A DNA stretch of 64,000 nucleotides, from assembly GCA_016218825.1 (NCBI GenBank), contig JACRCV010000041.1:59105-123104 (forward strand). The letters are read 5' to 3'. Under the pieces are notes generated by a model, which worked only from the letters and a program-made list of their open reading frames with translations, was not told where the DNA came from and made no database searches. Positions within the stretch are counted from its first letter, which is position 1. Every line of letters starts with the position of its first letter. Origin of the DNA: Deltaproteobacteria bacterium. Lineage in GTDB: Bacteria; Myxococcota; XYA12-FULL-58-9. Shown here in pieces: positions 7,818-15,571 of the stretch. The translations under genes and the position numbers were made by a program.

Positions 7818-9279
7818 CACGCCGAAGCGACCGCCGGCACCGGCGCCGGCGGCGGCGCGGTCAAAGCACCCGTCTGATCGAGCCGGGGTCGACCTGTGCG
7901 CCGCGATCCCGGGTCTGCGGGCGGTGCTCAAGTGGCGGCCGCTGCAGTTCTGGCTCATGTGGGCCAACCTGGTGTGCTTCGCGGTGTTCATCAACGCCGG
8001 CCTGTTCGGCTCTCCGGTCGGCAGCCACAACATCATGATCGTGTTCGTCTGGATCTTGTGGTGGTTCCTGCTCATCGCCTTGCTGGTGCCGTTCTTGTCG
8101 CGCTTCTGGTGCACGATGTGCCCGTTGCCGGCGTTCGGCGAGTGGCTGCAGCGCCTGCGCCTCATCGGCGTCTGGCCAGGGTCGGGCCCGGCGAAGCACC
8201 GGACCCGCTCCCTGGGGCTTAGCCGCGCCTGGCCGAGAGCGCTGCAGAACATCTGGTTGCAGAACGGCGGCTTCCTCGGCTTGGCGGTGTGCAGCGCCTT
8301 GCTGGTCACCCGCCCGATCGTCAGCACCGTCGTGCTCGGCGGCATGATCGTCCTCGCGCTCGGCCTGGCGCTCGTCTATCGGCAGCGCGCCTTCTGCATG
8401 TACCTGTGCCCGGTGAGCGGCTTCCTCGGGCTCTACTCGATGACGTCCACCGTCGCGGTCCGGGTCAAAGACCGGGCGCTGTGCCGCGGCCACAAAGAGA
8501 AGGAGTGCCTGCTCGGCTGCGCCGCCGGCTACGGCTGTCCGTGGTTCCAATACGTCGGCTCGATGGAGCGCAACAACTACTGCGGCATGTGCTTCGAGTG
8601 CTTCAAGACCTGCCCGCACGACAACGTCACCCTCTACCTCCGACCCTTCTGCTCCGAGACCGGCATCAAGGGTGTCGATGAGGCGTTCAAGGCGTTCATC
8701 ATGGTGGCGCTGGCGCTGGTCTACTCGGTCACCCTGCTCGGGCCGTGGGGGGTGGTGAAGGACTGGGCCAACGCCAGCGAGAGCGGCCACTGGGGCGGGT
8801 TCGCGCTCTATGCTCTCGCGGTCGTCGGCCTGTGCCTCGTCCTCTTCCCGGCGCTGCACCTCGGCGCGGTCGCCCTCGGTCGCCGCCTCGGTGGCGGGCC
8901 CGCGGTGCGACTGAAGGCCGCCTTCGTGGGCTTCGCCTACACCTGGGTCCCGCTCGGGCTCTTGGCTTGGATCGCGTTCAGCGTGCCGCTCTTGATGGTC
9001 AACGGCGCGTACATCCTGTCGGCGCTCTCGGACCCCATGGGTCGGGGCGCGGACTTCTTCGGCACCGCGACGGTGGCGTGGCATCCGATCTTGCCCGAGT
9101 GGGTGCCGCTCTTGCAGGCGCCGCTGCTGCTCGTCGGGCTGTTCTACGCGCTGTCGAAGAGCCTTCAGGTGAGCCGGCAGTTGTTCGGGCCGCCGGCGCG
9201 CGCGGTGCCGGCGGTCCTGCCGGTGTGGGGGCTCGCCACCGCGGTCACCGCCGTCTTCATGTTCTTCTTTGCCGGGTGA
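7804..9279 (+). CDS. Polytopic membrane Fe-S protein (NosR/NapH/CcoG-like)
   Basis: This protein of about 491 residues starts at GTG 7804, with AAGGAG about 8 bp upstream. An ATG at 7765 is in frame but has no such site. It has several transmembrane segments and the membrane-ferredoxin cysteine pattern: CTMCP, then CMYLCP, then a Cys-rich stretch (CRGHKEKECLLGC), then a canonical 4Fe-4S motif CGMCFECFKTCP. These are the hallmarks of NosR C-terminal domains, NapH and related quinol-linked polyferredoxins. The likely job is electron transfer through the inner membrane to the periplasmic copper proteins encoded beside it. It lacks the FMN-binding periplasmic domain of full NosR. Three further helices follow the Fe-S motifs. 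Confidence 0.85.
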   Translation: MQVASTPKRPPAPAPAAARSKHPSDRAGVDLCAAIPGLRAVLKWRPLQFWLMWANLVCFAVFINAGLFGSPVGSHNIMIVFVWILWWFLLIALLVPFLSRFWCTMCPLPAFGEWLQRLRLIGVWPGSGPAKHRTRSLGLSRAWPRALQNIWLQNGGFLGLAVCSALLVTRPIVSTVVLGGMIVLALGLALVYRQRAFCMYLCPVSGFLGLYSMTSTVAVRVKDRALCRGHKEKECLLGCAAGYGCPWFQYVGSMERNNYCGMCFECFKTCPHDNVTLYLRPFCSETGIKGVDEAFKAFIMVALALVYSVTLLGPWGVVKDWANASESGHWGGFALYALAVVGLCLVLFPALHLGAVALGRRLGGGPAVRLKAAFVGFAYTWVPLGLLAWIAFSVPLLMVNGAYILSALSDPMGRGADFFGTATVAWHPILPEWVPLLQAPLLLVGLFYALSKSLQVSRQLFGPPARAVPAVLPVWGLATAVTAVFMFFFAG

Positions 9280-9282
9280 GCC

Positions 9283-10218
9283 ATGCGCGCTTTGCTCCAC
9301 GAGCTGTTCGCGGCGACCTTGGTGACCGTCTCCTTGGTGGGGATCAGCGCCGCCATGCAACCCGAGCCGGCGACGCGCGGCATGCGCGTCGTGTCGCTCA
9401 CCGGAGTGAAGAAGGACGGCGTCTTTACCGACGAGAAGGTGGACGGCACCAACTACTGGCGGCGGTCGTTTCGCCGGGCCACGGTCGTCCTCGACGAGGG
9501 TGAGACCATCCTCCTGCGTCTGCAGAGCGCCGACGTTACCCACGGCTTCTACGTGCCCGAGCTCGGCGTCGGGCCGGTGTTGATCGAGCCCGGCAAGGTC
9601 GTCGAGCTCGAGCTGCAAGGCAAGCGCGCCGGCCTGTTCACCTACTACTGCACCGCGGTGTGCGGCCACTGCCATTACTACATGCAGGGCACCATCCGCG
9701 TCCTCGGGCGCGGCCGCAAAGACACCGAGACCGCCGCCGCCGTCGCCCCCGGCTGCCGGCATGGCGGCGAGCGCCCAGCCTCGACCCCGCGCGCCGTCGT
9801 CGACCACGGCCAGCTGTTGTTCGCGTCGATGGGCTGCGAGAGCTGCCACGGCCCGCGCGGCTCGGGGGGGGTGCGCAACTACAACTACGTCAAGGACGTG
9901 GTGCCGCAGAACAACCTGCTCGCGGAGCGCCTGCAGCTCTTCGAGCCGGATGACGCGGAGACGGTGCTCGCCCTGATCGACAAGGGCGCCGACTTGGCGG
10001 CGCTCGAGACGACCCCGCCGTTCAAGACCTATTCCCGCTTCTTGGCGCAGTACAAGGCGGTGCAGGACCTGATCAAGAACGGCAACCGCGCCGGCAAGAA
10101 AGATCCGGCCGGCCCGGCGCCGCCCTTGAGCATGCCCGCGTGGCGGGAGCAGTTGACGGATCGCGACATCGAATCACTGATCGCTTTTCTTCTCGCGCAA
10201 TTTCCATGGGACGAATGA
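9283..10218 (+). CDS. CuA-cytochrome c fusion protein
   Basis: This 311-residue protein has an N-terminal anchor (residues 8-25), a CuA cupredoxin domain and a cytochrome c domain. The CuA ligands are His87 (DVTHGFY), Cys123, Cys127, His131 and Met134 (CTAVCGHCHYYM). The heme motif is CESCH at 185-189, with candidate distal Met in the PPLSMPAW segment near the C-terminus. This order matches the soluble half of caa3-type oxidase subunit II, but the double transmembrane hairpin and any subunit I gene are missing. The protein can therefore pass electrons between a two-copper centre and a heme but cannot reduce oxygen alone. It starts 3 bp after the Fe-S gene. Confidence 0.86.
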   Translation: MRALLHELFAATLVTVSLVGISAAMQPEPATRGMRVVSLTGVKKDGVFTDEKVDGTNYWRRSFRRATVVLDEGETILLRLQSADVTHGFYVPELGVGPVLIEPGKVVELELQGKRAGLFTYYCTAVCGHCHYYMQGTIRVLGRGRKDTETAAAVAPGCRHGGERPASTPRAVVDHGQLLFASMGCESCHGPRGSGGVRNYNYVKDVVPQNNLLAERLQLFEPDDAETVLALIDKGADLAALETTPPFKTYSRFLAQYKAVQDLIKNGNRAGKKDPAGPAPPLSMPAWREQLTDRDIESLIAFLLAQFPWDE

Positions 10219-10273
10219 GTCGCTCCCATGGAGCTTTGGTGAATAGGAACACGACAACAACGGAGAGATTTCC

Positions 10274-11185
10274 ATGAACGAGCTTGGTTGGCGAACGATG
10301 GCAATGGGCGGGCTGGTGCTGGCGATGTTCTACGCCTGCTCCGGCGCCGAGGACGGCGACGGGGCGATGGGCATGGCGCGGCACGAGTACAAGGTCCAGT
10401 TGACCGCCGCGCACGCCCACATCTTGAAGCAGGTGAGCCCGTCGTTCGCGGTCATGCGGATGGACGACTGTATGACCATGGCCAACCAGATGGACTGCCC
10501 GATGATCGCCGGGTTGCCGGTGAAGGTGCTCTACCAGCACGCCAAGGAGACCAGCGTCTCCGTGGAGACCTTGGCGCCCGGCGTCCTCGATGACAACGGC
10601 GACGGCAACTACGTCTGGCATCATCAGTTCGATCGCGTCGGCTCCTACGTCATCGGCCTGCAGTGGGAGGAGGACGCGCAGAGCTACACCTTCGCGTTCC
10701 CCTTCGAGACCAGCCGCGCCGGCGGCGAGAGGTACTTCTGCAACACCACACCGGCCGCGGACGCGGTGAACGACTTCGCCTACCAGATCCGGTGGGACAG
10801 CTCCGTGGGCAAGATCGTCGCCAACGACGCCGAGATCACCTTCTCGGTGGAGGTGATGCGCTCGTTCAACACCCCGATCGACGAGGTTCAGCCGTGGACC
10901 AACAAGTTCGACCACCTGCGGCCGGAGGATCTCGCGAACGGCGCGCCCACCATCGAGCTGATGGCCGGCGAGGGGCTGAGCGCGGTTTCGCTGGGGACCT
11001 TGACCGCGACCTACAGCGGCCGGGGCGTCTACCAGGTCAAGCGGGCCTTCGGCGCCGCCGATCTCGCCGGGCTCGAGCACCGCACGTTCTGGCTCAAGGT
11101 GACGCTGGTGGACGACCTGGGGTGCACCGTGAACGGCGGCGAAGCCGACACCGTCGAATACTACTTCGCCGTGGCCAAGCCGTAA
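10274..11185 (+). CDS. Lipoprotein with Met/Cys-rich patch, last gene of copper/heme operon
   Basis: This 303-residue protein begins with a lipoprotein-type signal (hydrophobic 8-21, AMFYACSG, Cys22). Residues 61-77 (MRMDDCMTMANQMDCPM) pack six Met and two Cys, the kind of soft-ligand cluster used for Cu(I). A His-rich patch (TAAHAHIL) precedes it. The remainder looks like beta-sandwich domains (about 80-290) with no family I can name. GGAGAG lies upstream of the ATG and the gap from the preceding gene is 55 bp. It is probably the terminal gene of the operon. Copper binding is an inference from composition; a structural or substrate-binding role is the alternative. Confidence 0.7.
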   Translation: MNELGWRTMAMGGLVLAMFYACSGAEDGDGAMGMARHEYKVQLTAAHAHILKQVSPSFAVMRMDDCMTMANQMDCPMIAGLPVKVLYQHAKETSVSVETLAPGVLDDNGDGNYVWHHQFDRVGSYVIGLQWEEDAQSYTFAFPFETSRAGGERYFCNTTPAADAVNDFAYQIRWDSSVGKIVANDAEITFSVEVMRSFNTPIDEVQPWTNKFDHLRPEDLANGAPTIELMAGEGLSAVSLGTLTATYSGRGVYQVKRAFGAADLAGLEHRTFWLKVTLVDDLGCTVNGGEADTVEYYFAVAKP

Positions 11186-11535
11186 GCGTTCACGGGGTCA
11201 TCAGGATGGCTCTCGTAACTGGCCGTAGACGCGAAGGATCCGGCCTTGCCGGTCCTGAGCGTGGGGCTCACGGGGAACGCAGAGCCGCGCCACGACGCCT
11301 TGTTTTCGCCGAGGATCTTCTCGCGGCGGGCGGTCCCCCGTGAACGGTAACGCCAAGCCGAGCTGACGTACCGCGACCCGGGCGGCAACGAGCGGACGGC
11401 AAGCGGCTCCGGCGTTGCGCCCGGCCCATCCATCAGCCGGACCGCACGAACCGCGGCCACGCCGGCGCGCCGGTGGCGCTCGAGCCGCTACCGCACCGTG
11501 CTTCGCAGACTACGGGTCGCCGCGGTAGAGCGGGA
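11186..11535. other. Intergenic region between convergent genes, no gene seen
   Basis: These 350 bp separate the end of the copper/heme operon from the Calx-beta lipoprotein gene on the other strand. I found no coding frame with a start and plausible composition. The only notable element is the repeat copy at 11316-11351. No hairpin with a T-run is obvious. Confidence 0.6.
11316..11351. repeat. Intergenic repeat, copy 1
   Basis: This 36-bp segment is shared with 20316-20352 with one single-base indel. The last 27 bp, from GGCGGGCGG to ACGGTAAC, are identical. Both copies are intergenic. A shortened relative may lie at 30956-30984. Confidence 0.75.
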
Positions 11536-12462
11536 TCACGCGCTGCAGCCGAGTCGCCGTTTGCCGGGGCGGGAACTGGTCCTGGGCCCCTTGGCGTTGG
11601 CTCCCGCCGTGAGGTTGTAGTCATTGTGCTCGGCGTTGACCCAGCGGATCCAGACGTCTTGGTTCTCGAACCTCGACGGCGACTTGATACCCAGACAGGA
11701 ATTCACCAGGAGCTTGGCGCGCATCCTCGCGGGCCCGACGGTGTCCCGGATCTCGAAGCTCAGCCCCACCTCGGCCGGGTCCACCACCGAGTTAGCGAGG
11801 GTGTAGTCGACACCATCGCCCGCGGCGGTGCCGGAGACCGTGTACCGGACGGTCGTCTCCGTTTCGCTCATGGCCGAAAGAACGACGCCCAGCGCGATCT
11901 GCCCGGCGTCTTCGCCGACGCTCGGCGCGGCGGCCGCGAAAGAGACGGCAGGCTCACTGTCGTCGTCGACGATCGTGACGGTCTGGACCGACGGCGATCC
12001 GAGGGCGGCGCCGGGCGGAGCGCTCAGCGCGACGATGATCGTCTCGGCGACCTCGTGGAACGCGTCGTCGGCGATCGAGAAGGTCACGGCGGCCTCGGTG
12101 AGCCCGGCCAAGATCGTGGTGGCGGTGTCCGCCGCCGCGTAGTCCACACCTTGGGTGGCGGTGCCCGCGAAGGAGATGGGCACCGTCAAGTCGATGCTGC
12201 CGGGCGCGGCGAGCCGGACGCTGAGGGTCACAGCCCCGACGGACTCGGAGACCTCGCTGGCGTCAAGCGTGAAAGCCACGGTGGCGTTGCCGTCGACATC
12301 GCCGGTCATCGGGGAGACCGGCGCCCCGCGGTCACCGCAGCCGAACAGCAGGAGGACGCTGGTGACGGCGCCTGCGGTCCCCCCCGCCCGGACCGCGGGC
12401 CCCGCGAACCGGCACTGCCGCGAACCGGTGCCGCCGAGACGGGTGTTGGGTGCGTGTTTCAC
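11536..12462 (-). CDS. Calx-beta repeat lipoprotein
   Basis: This 308-residue secreted lipoprotein has hydrophobic signal SVLLLFGC with lipobox Cys at about 42. The GTG start at 12462 is preceded by GGAGAG. Two Calx-beta repeats follow: the first (about 58-165) ends with the typical TIVDDD, and the second starts at AVSFAAAAPSVGEDAG. Calx-beta domains bind calcium in eukaryotic exchangers and act as adhesion modules in bacterial surface proteins. The second repeat loses its expected pattern after DPAEVGLSFEIRD and ends in a Lys/Arg-rich tail (about 255-308) unlike a Calx-beta strand. This could be a genuine tail or a changed C-terminus after a frameshift. It is monocistronic as far as I can see. 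Confidence 0.75.
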   Translation of the reverse strand: MKHAPNTRLGGTGSRQCRFAGPAVRAGGTAGAVTSVLLLFGCGDRGAPVSPMTGDVDGNATVAFTLDASEVSESVGAVTLSVRLAAPGSIDLTVPISFAGTATQGVDYAAADTATTILAGLTEAAVTFSIADDAFHEVAETIIVALSAPPGAALGSPSVQTVTIVDDDSEPAVSFAAAAPSVGEDAGQIALGVVLSAMSETETTVRYTVSGTAAGDGVDYTLANSVVDPAEVGLSFEIRDTVGPARMRAKLLVNSCLGIKSPSRFENQDVWIRWVNAEHNDYNLTAGANAKGPRTSSRPGKRRLGCSA

Positions 12463-12943
12463 GTGCTCTCTCCTCTGGGCGGGACACCGCGAGAAGTGGG
12501 GAGTGAGCCTGGCCGCGCCGCGCTCAGGGCGCAGAGTGGTGGCCGAGATCTGCAGTCCCCGACTTCGGCGCGCCGGGCGCGACGCTCTCGGTGGTGACCA
12601 GGATCGACGGCGTCACCACGGTTCCGTGCGCGCAATGCCAGGACACGAACAGTTGCTCCGGCGTGGTGCCTGACGAGGAGCCGCGTCCGATCCCAGACGA
12701 GCGGAAGACGTGCTCGTCCGCGATCGCGGGTAACGGCGACGACCTGGAGAACTGCGGCGGGTGATCCAAGGCTGAGCCCTCCCCGGTCGCCAATCGGCGA
12801 CCCCGACCGAAAACCCTCGCGCCCCGTAGGTGGCCACGCGGTCCAGGTTTCATAGCCTGGGGTCACAGAGGCCGCAACCCAGGACTGGTTGTCGGCGACC
12901 CGGCGTGACCCGCTGCGGCGCGGGTGGGGGCGCGACGGTTGGC
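12463..12943. other. Intergenic region, possible eroded coding sequence
   Basis: No confident gene lies in these 481 bp between two minus-strand lipoprotein genes. On the plus strand, an open frame without ATG runs from 12507 to a TGA at 12762-12764. It encodes a Cys-containing stretch (VPCAQCQDTNSCSG) that looks more protein-like than a random shadow. A 109-codon frame on the minus strand (12853-12524) overlaps it. Either could be a remnant of a former gene. Confidence 0.3.
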
Positions 12944-14146
12944 TCAACCGCCGCCGAGATAGGGGTGGACGCTGTTGAACTCCGTCGAGTCGATCAGCGC
13001 GTCGATGATGAGCTGGTACTCGCCGTCTTCGATGTGGGGCGTGAAGGTCGACCGCCCGGACGAGTCGATGGGCCGGTGCAGGAGTCCGAGGTAGAACTGG
13101 TTCAAGACCTGGCTGGCGGTCTTCGCGCCGCGGAGCTGCTCGAACTCCGACGAGGCCAACAGGTATCCCGCCACGGTCTTCATGCCGGGCTTGCCGTTCG
13201 CCCTGATCGTCAAGGCGTAGCCAGCGACGCCCACGGCGTCGGCCTTGCGCCAGAGGATCGCGACGTAGAGGTCGTCGAGAAGCAGGTTCTCGCACGGATC
13301 GGTGTTGCACGTCTGGGTCTCGGTGGCCGAGCCGCTGCAGGTCGCCGCGCCGCACGACGCCGGCAGGTCACTGACGCAGGTGCGGGTGCGAGTCTGGATC
13401 CCGCCCCCACACGCCATGGAGCACGCCGACCACGAGGCGTCGATCGACCAGCTGCCGGTTGGAGTCATCGGCGTCCCGGCACAGGTCCCGGAGGCGGCGC
13501 AGGCGTCCAGGGTGCAGACGTTGCCGTCGTCGCAGGCCGCGCCGGTCCTCGGCACGTGGCGGCAGCTGTTGTCGGCGCACAGATCTTGGGTGCACGACTG
13601 GTGGTCGTCGCAGTCACCGTCGGCGCGGCACTCGGGTGGCGGGTTGCCGAGGCACTTGTACGCGCAACCGGTGCAAGGAGTGTCGGTGGCGGTGTAGACG
13701 CACGTGTCGGTCCAAGGATCGCAGCCGCCGATCGCCGCGTAGGTGCGATAGGTGTCGACGCTCGAGCACAGCGCCGCCGGCGGGGCCGTGCAGGGGCGCG
13801 GCCCGTAGGCGCACCGGCCGGCCCGACAGAGCGCGCCGGCGGCCACCTCGCAGCGGCCCGGCTGGACGCAGTCCGAGCTCGCGCGGCACTCCGCGTCATC
13901 ACGCGTCACGCACAGAGAGCCCTGGCACACCTGGTCCGCGGCGCCGCAGTCGTCGTCGAGCCGGCAGATCTGGCGGCAGTCGCCGGCCACGCATGCCCAG
14001 CCGCTGCTGCACTCGAGGCCCTCGCCGCAGACCTCCAGGGCGTCCTCGCTGCTGCAGCTCGCCACCCCGGCTACGCCAAAGACCGCGGCCGCACCCCACA
14101 GCACCGACGCTGTCAGGCCGCCCGGCGTCTCCTTCCCTCGGGTCAT
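12944..14146 (-). CDS. Cys-rich lipoprotein with TSP1 repeat and DUF4214-like domain
   Basis: This 400-residue protein starts at ATG 14146, which follows GGAGG. The signal ends in GVASC (Cys31), a likely lipobox. Residues 40-225 hold many short CxxxxDC-type disulfide motifs typical of myxobacterial surface proteins. A thrombospondin type-1 repeat follows (about 230-285: WSACSMACGGGIQTRTRTC, ending in CNTDPC). The C-terminus (about 290-400) matches the DUF4214 pattern, LYVAILWRKADAVGVAGY then LLASSEFEQL and a partial second copy ending in STEFNSVHP. TSP1 and DUF4214 modules are both linked to extracellular adhesion or surface layers. The role is inferred as surface adhesion or matrix binding. 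It is divergent from the DUF1801 gene. Confidence 0.82.
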   Translation of the reverse strand: MTRGKETPGGLTASVLWGAAAVFGVAGVASCSSEDALEVCGEGLECSSGWACVAGDCRQICRLDDDCGAADQVCQGSLCVTRDDAECRASSDCVQPGRCEVAAGALCRAGRCAYGPRPCTAPPAALCSSVDTYRTYAAIGGCDPWTDTCVYTATDTPCTGCAYKCLGNPPPECRADGDCDDHQSCTQDLCADNSCRHVPRTGAACDDGNVCTLDACAASGTCAGTPMTPTGSWSIDASWSACSMACGGGIQTRTRTCVSDLPASCGAATCSGSATETQTCNTDPCENLLLDDLYVAILWRKADAVGVAGYALTIRANGKPGMKTVAGYLLASSEFEQLRGAKTASQVLNQFYLGLLHRPIDSSGRSTFTPHIEDGEYQLIIDALIDSTEFNSVHPYLGGG

Positions 14147-14478
14147 CCGCGCACCTCCAACCGCACAGGAGGCTCGCAAGTTTCGTACCGTGTTGCGGAG
14201 CGCCGGCAGGGCAGCGGCTGCGACGCCAGTCCATCGAAACACCGTGGCAATTCACCCCGGCGGCGGTCATCCCGACGTTCGCGGCTGACGGTCCATGGAG
14301 CCGCGCGGTTTACGCGGCAACCGGTATCAACCGCGGCCGCGCAGCGCCAGCTGCTGCCGGACCTCCCACCGCGGGCCGGAAAAATGCGTCGACGTCGATA
14401 CCCGGTCGATATAGTGGTATCGGACGCTGGAAACGCGGACGATGCGGCCTGTGCGCCTGTCCCCGACGAGGTGGCAAG
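14147..14478. promoter_or_regulatory. Divergent promoter region with inverted repeat at 14396-14422
   Basis: These 332 bp contain no gene. A perfect 7-bp inverted repeat, CGATACC (14396-14402) and GGTATCG (14416-14422), brackets a TATAGT that resembles a -10 hexamer (14410-14415). It lies 57 bp upstream of the ATG at 14479. The arrangement fits a repressor operator over the promoter of the DUF1801 gene. The -35 element is not clear. Confidence 0.4.
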
Positions 14479-15336
14479 ATGAAGAGTCGACCGAAGACAG
14501 CGGCCGAGGCCTCCAAACTGATCGACGATAGGATCGCCGAGCTGGGCGACTGGCGCGGGGAGACGCTGGCGAGGATGCGGGCCCTCATCAGGGAGGCCGA
14601 CCCTGACGTGGTCGAAGAGTGGAAGTGGATGGGGACCCCGGTATGGTCCCATGACGGGGGCATCTGCACGGGCGAGTCGTACAAGTCGGTAGTGAAGCTG
14701 ACCTTCCACAAGGGCGCTTCCTTGGAAGATCCTACCAAGCTCTTCAACGCGAGCCTCGACGGGAACACGCGGCGCGCCATCGACATTCGCGAGGGTGAGG
14801 AGCTCGACGCCAAGGCGTTCAAGGCGCTCATCCGCGCGGCCGTCGCTGTCAATGCTTCCGGCGGCAAGAAGTCCACGAAGCGCAAGGCTCCCGCCAAGGC
14901 CGCGCGACCGGCGAAGGCGGGCGGCTCGGTGAAAGACAAGCCGGTGAAGCTCCTTACGGGCGGCAATCCGCAGATCGCGAAGGCCGACGGCGACGCGCCG
15001 GTGCAGGCCTACATCGCCGCGATGCCGGACTGGAAGCGCGACGTCGGGCGCCGGCTCGACGCGCTCGTCGTGCGGACCGTGCCCAACGTGCGCAAGGCCG
15101 TGAAGTGGAACTCGCCCTTCTACGGCATCGAAGGCCGGGGCTGGTTCCTGGCGTTTCACGTCTTCACCCGCTACATCAAGGTGACCTTCTTTCGCGGCAC
15201 GTCGCTCCGGCCCGTTCCCCCCGGCGGCACGAGCAAGGACGCGCGCTTTATCGACATCCACGCGGACGATCTCGACCTGGCGCAGCTGGCGACGTGGGTG
15301 AAGCAGGCGGCCGCGTTGCCCGGCTGGGTCCCGTAG
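14479..15336 (+). CDS. Tandem DUF1801-domain protein
   Basis: This 285-residue cytosolic protein has two DUF1801 (YdhG/frataxin-like-fold) domains. The first spans about residues 10-125 (VVEEWKWMGTPVWSHDGGICTG, then KLTFHKGASL). The second spans about 165-285 (VRKAVKWNSPFYGIEGRGWFLAF, then KVTFFRGTSL). A Lys/Ala-rich linker (about 130-160) joins them. Both halves keep the family pattern of a Trp-containing strand followed by a K(L/V)TF(H/F)(K/R)G strand. Most family members have a single domain, so this is a fusion or duplication. The biochemical function of DUF1801 is not settled; some relatives are described as iron chaperones. No signal peptide is present. It is preceded by a candidate operator at 14396-14422. 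Confidence 0.85.
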   Translation: MKSRPKTAAEASKLIDDRIAELGDWRGETLARMRALIREADPDVVEEWKWMGTPVWSHDGGICTGESYKSVVKLTFHKGASLEDPTKLFNASLDGNTRRAIDIREGEELDAKAFKALIRAAVAVNASGGKKSTKRKAPAKAARPAKAGGSVKDKPVKLLTGGNPQIAKADGDAPVQAYIAAMPDWKRDVGRRLDALVVRTVPNVRKAVKWNSPFYGIEGRGWFLAFHVFTRYIKVTFFRGTSLRPVPPGGTSKDARFIDIHADDLDLAQLATWVKQAAALPGWVP

Positions 15337-15571
15337 CCGAGCGTCGATCTCCCGGTCCGCTCTCGGCCGATCTCGGTCCGTCGACAGCCGAGCCGTGGTA
15401 GCCCGACGGCAACACCAGGCACGAGCGCGTTACCGAACCGCCCCGGGCGACGGCGGCAATCCACGGAAATTGCTCGCTGTTGCCGCCGGACGGCGTCGGG
15501 CACAGCGCGTGCACTCCGTGTCGAGCTGGGCGGAACACGCCGGCCCTACCGGCTGAGAGAGAGCGGTGCGA

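Noticed and set aside
9283..10218. Cytochrome c oxidase subunit II
   Set aside because: The CuA-cytochrome order fits, but there is only one N-terminal hydrophobic segment and no subunit I or III gene beside it.
4451..11185. A nitrous oxide reductase (nos) operon
   Set aside because: CuA and NosR-like parts are present, but there is no NosZ propeller with a CuZ site, no NosD/F/Y and no NosL.
12524..12853. Minus-strand gene of 109 codons
   Set aside because: No ribosome-binding site, no domain, and an equally plausible open frame on the other strand. Left as unresolved intergenic sequence.
15427..15436. GTTACCGAA match to the IS end repeat
   Set aside because: Only nine bases match, with no transposase or second copy nearby; probably chance.
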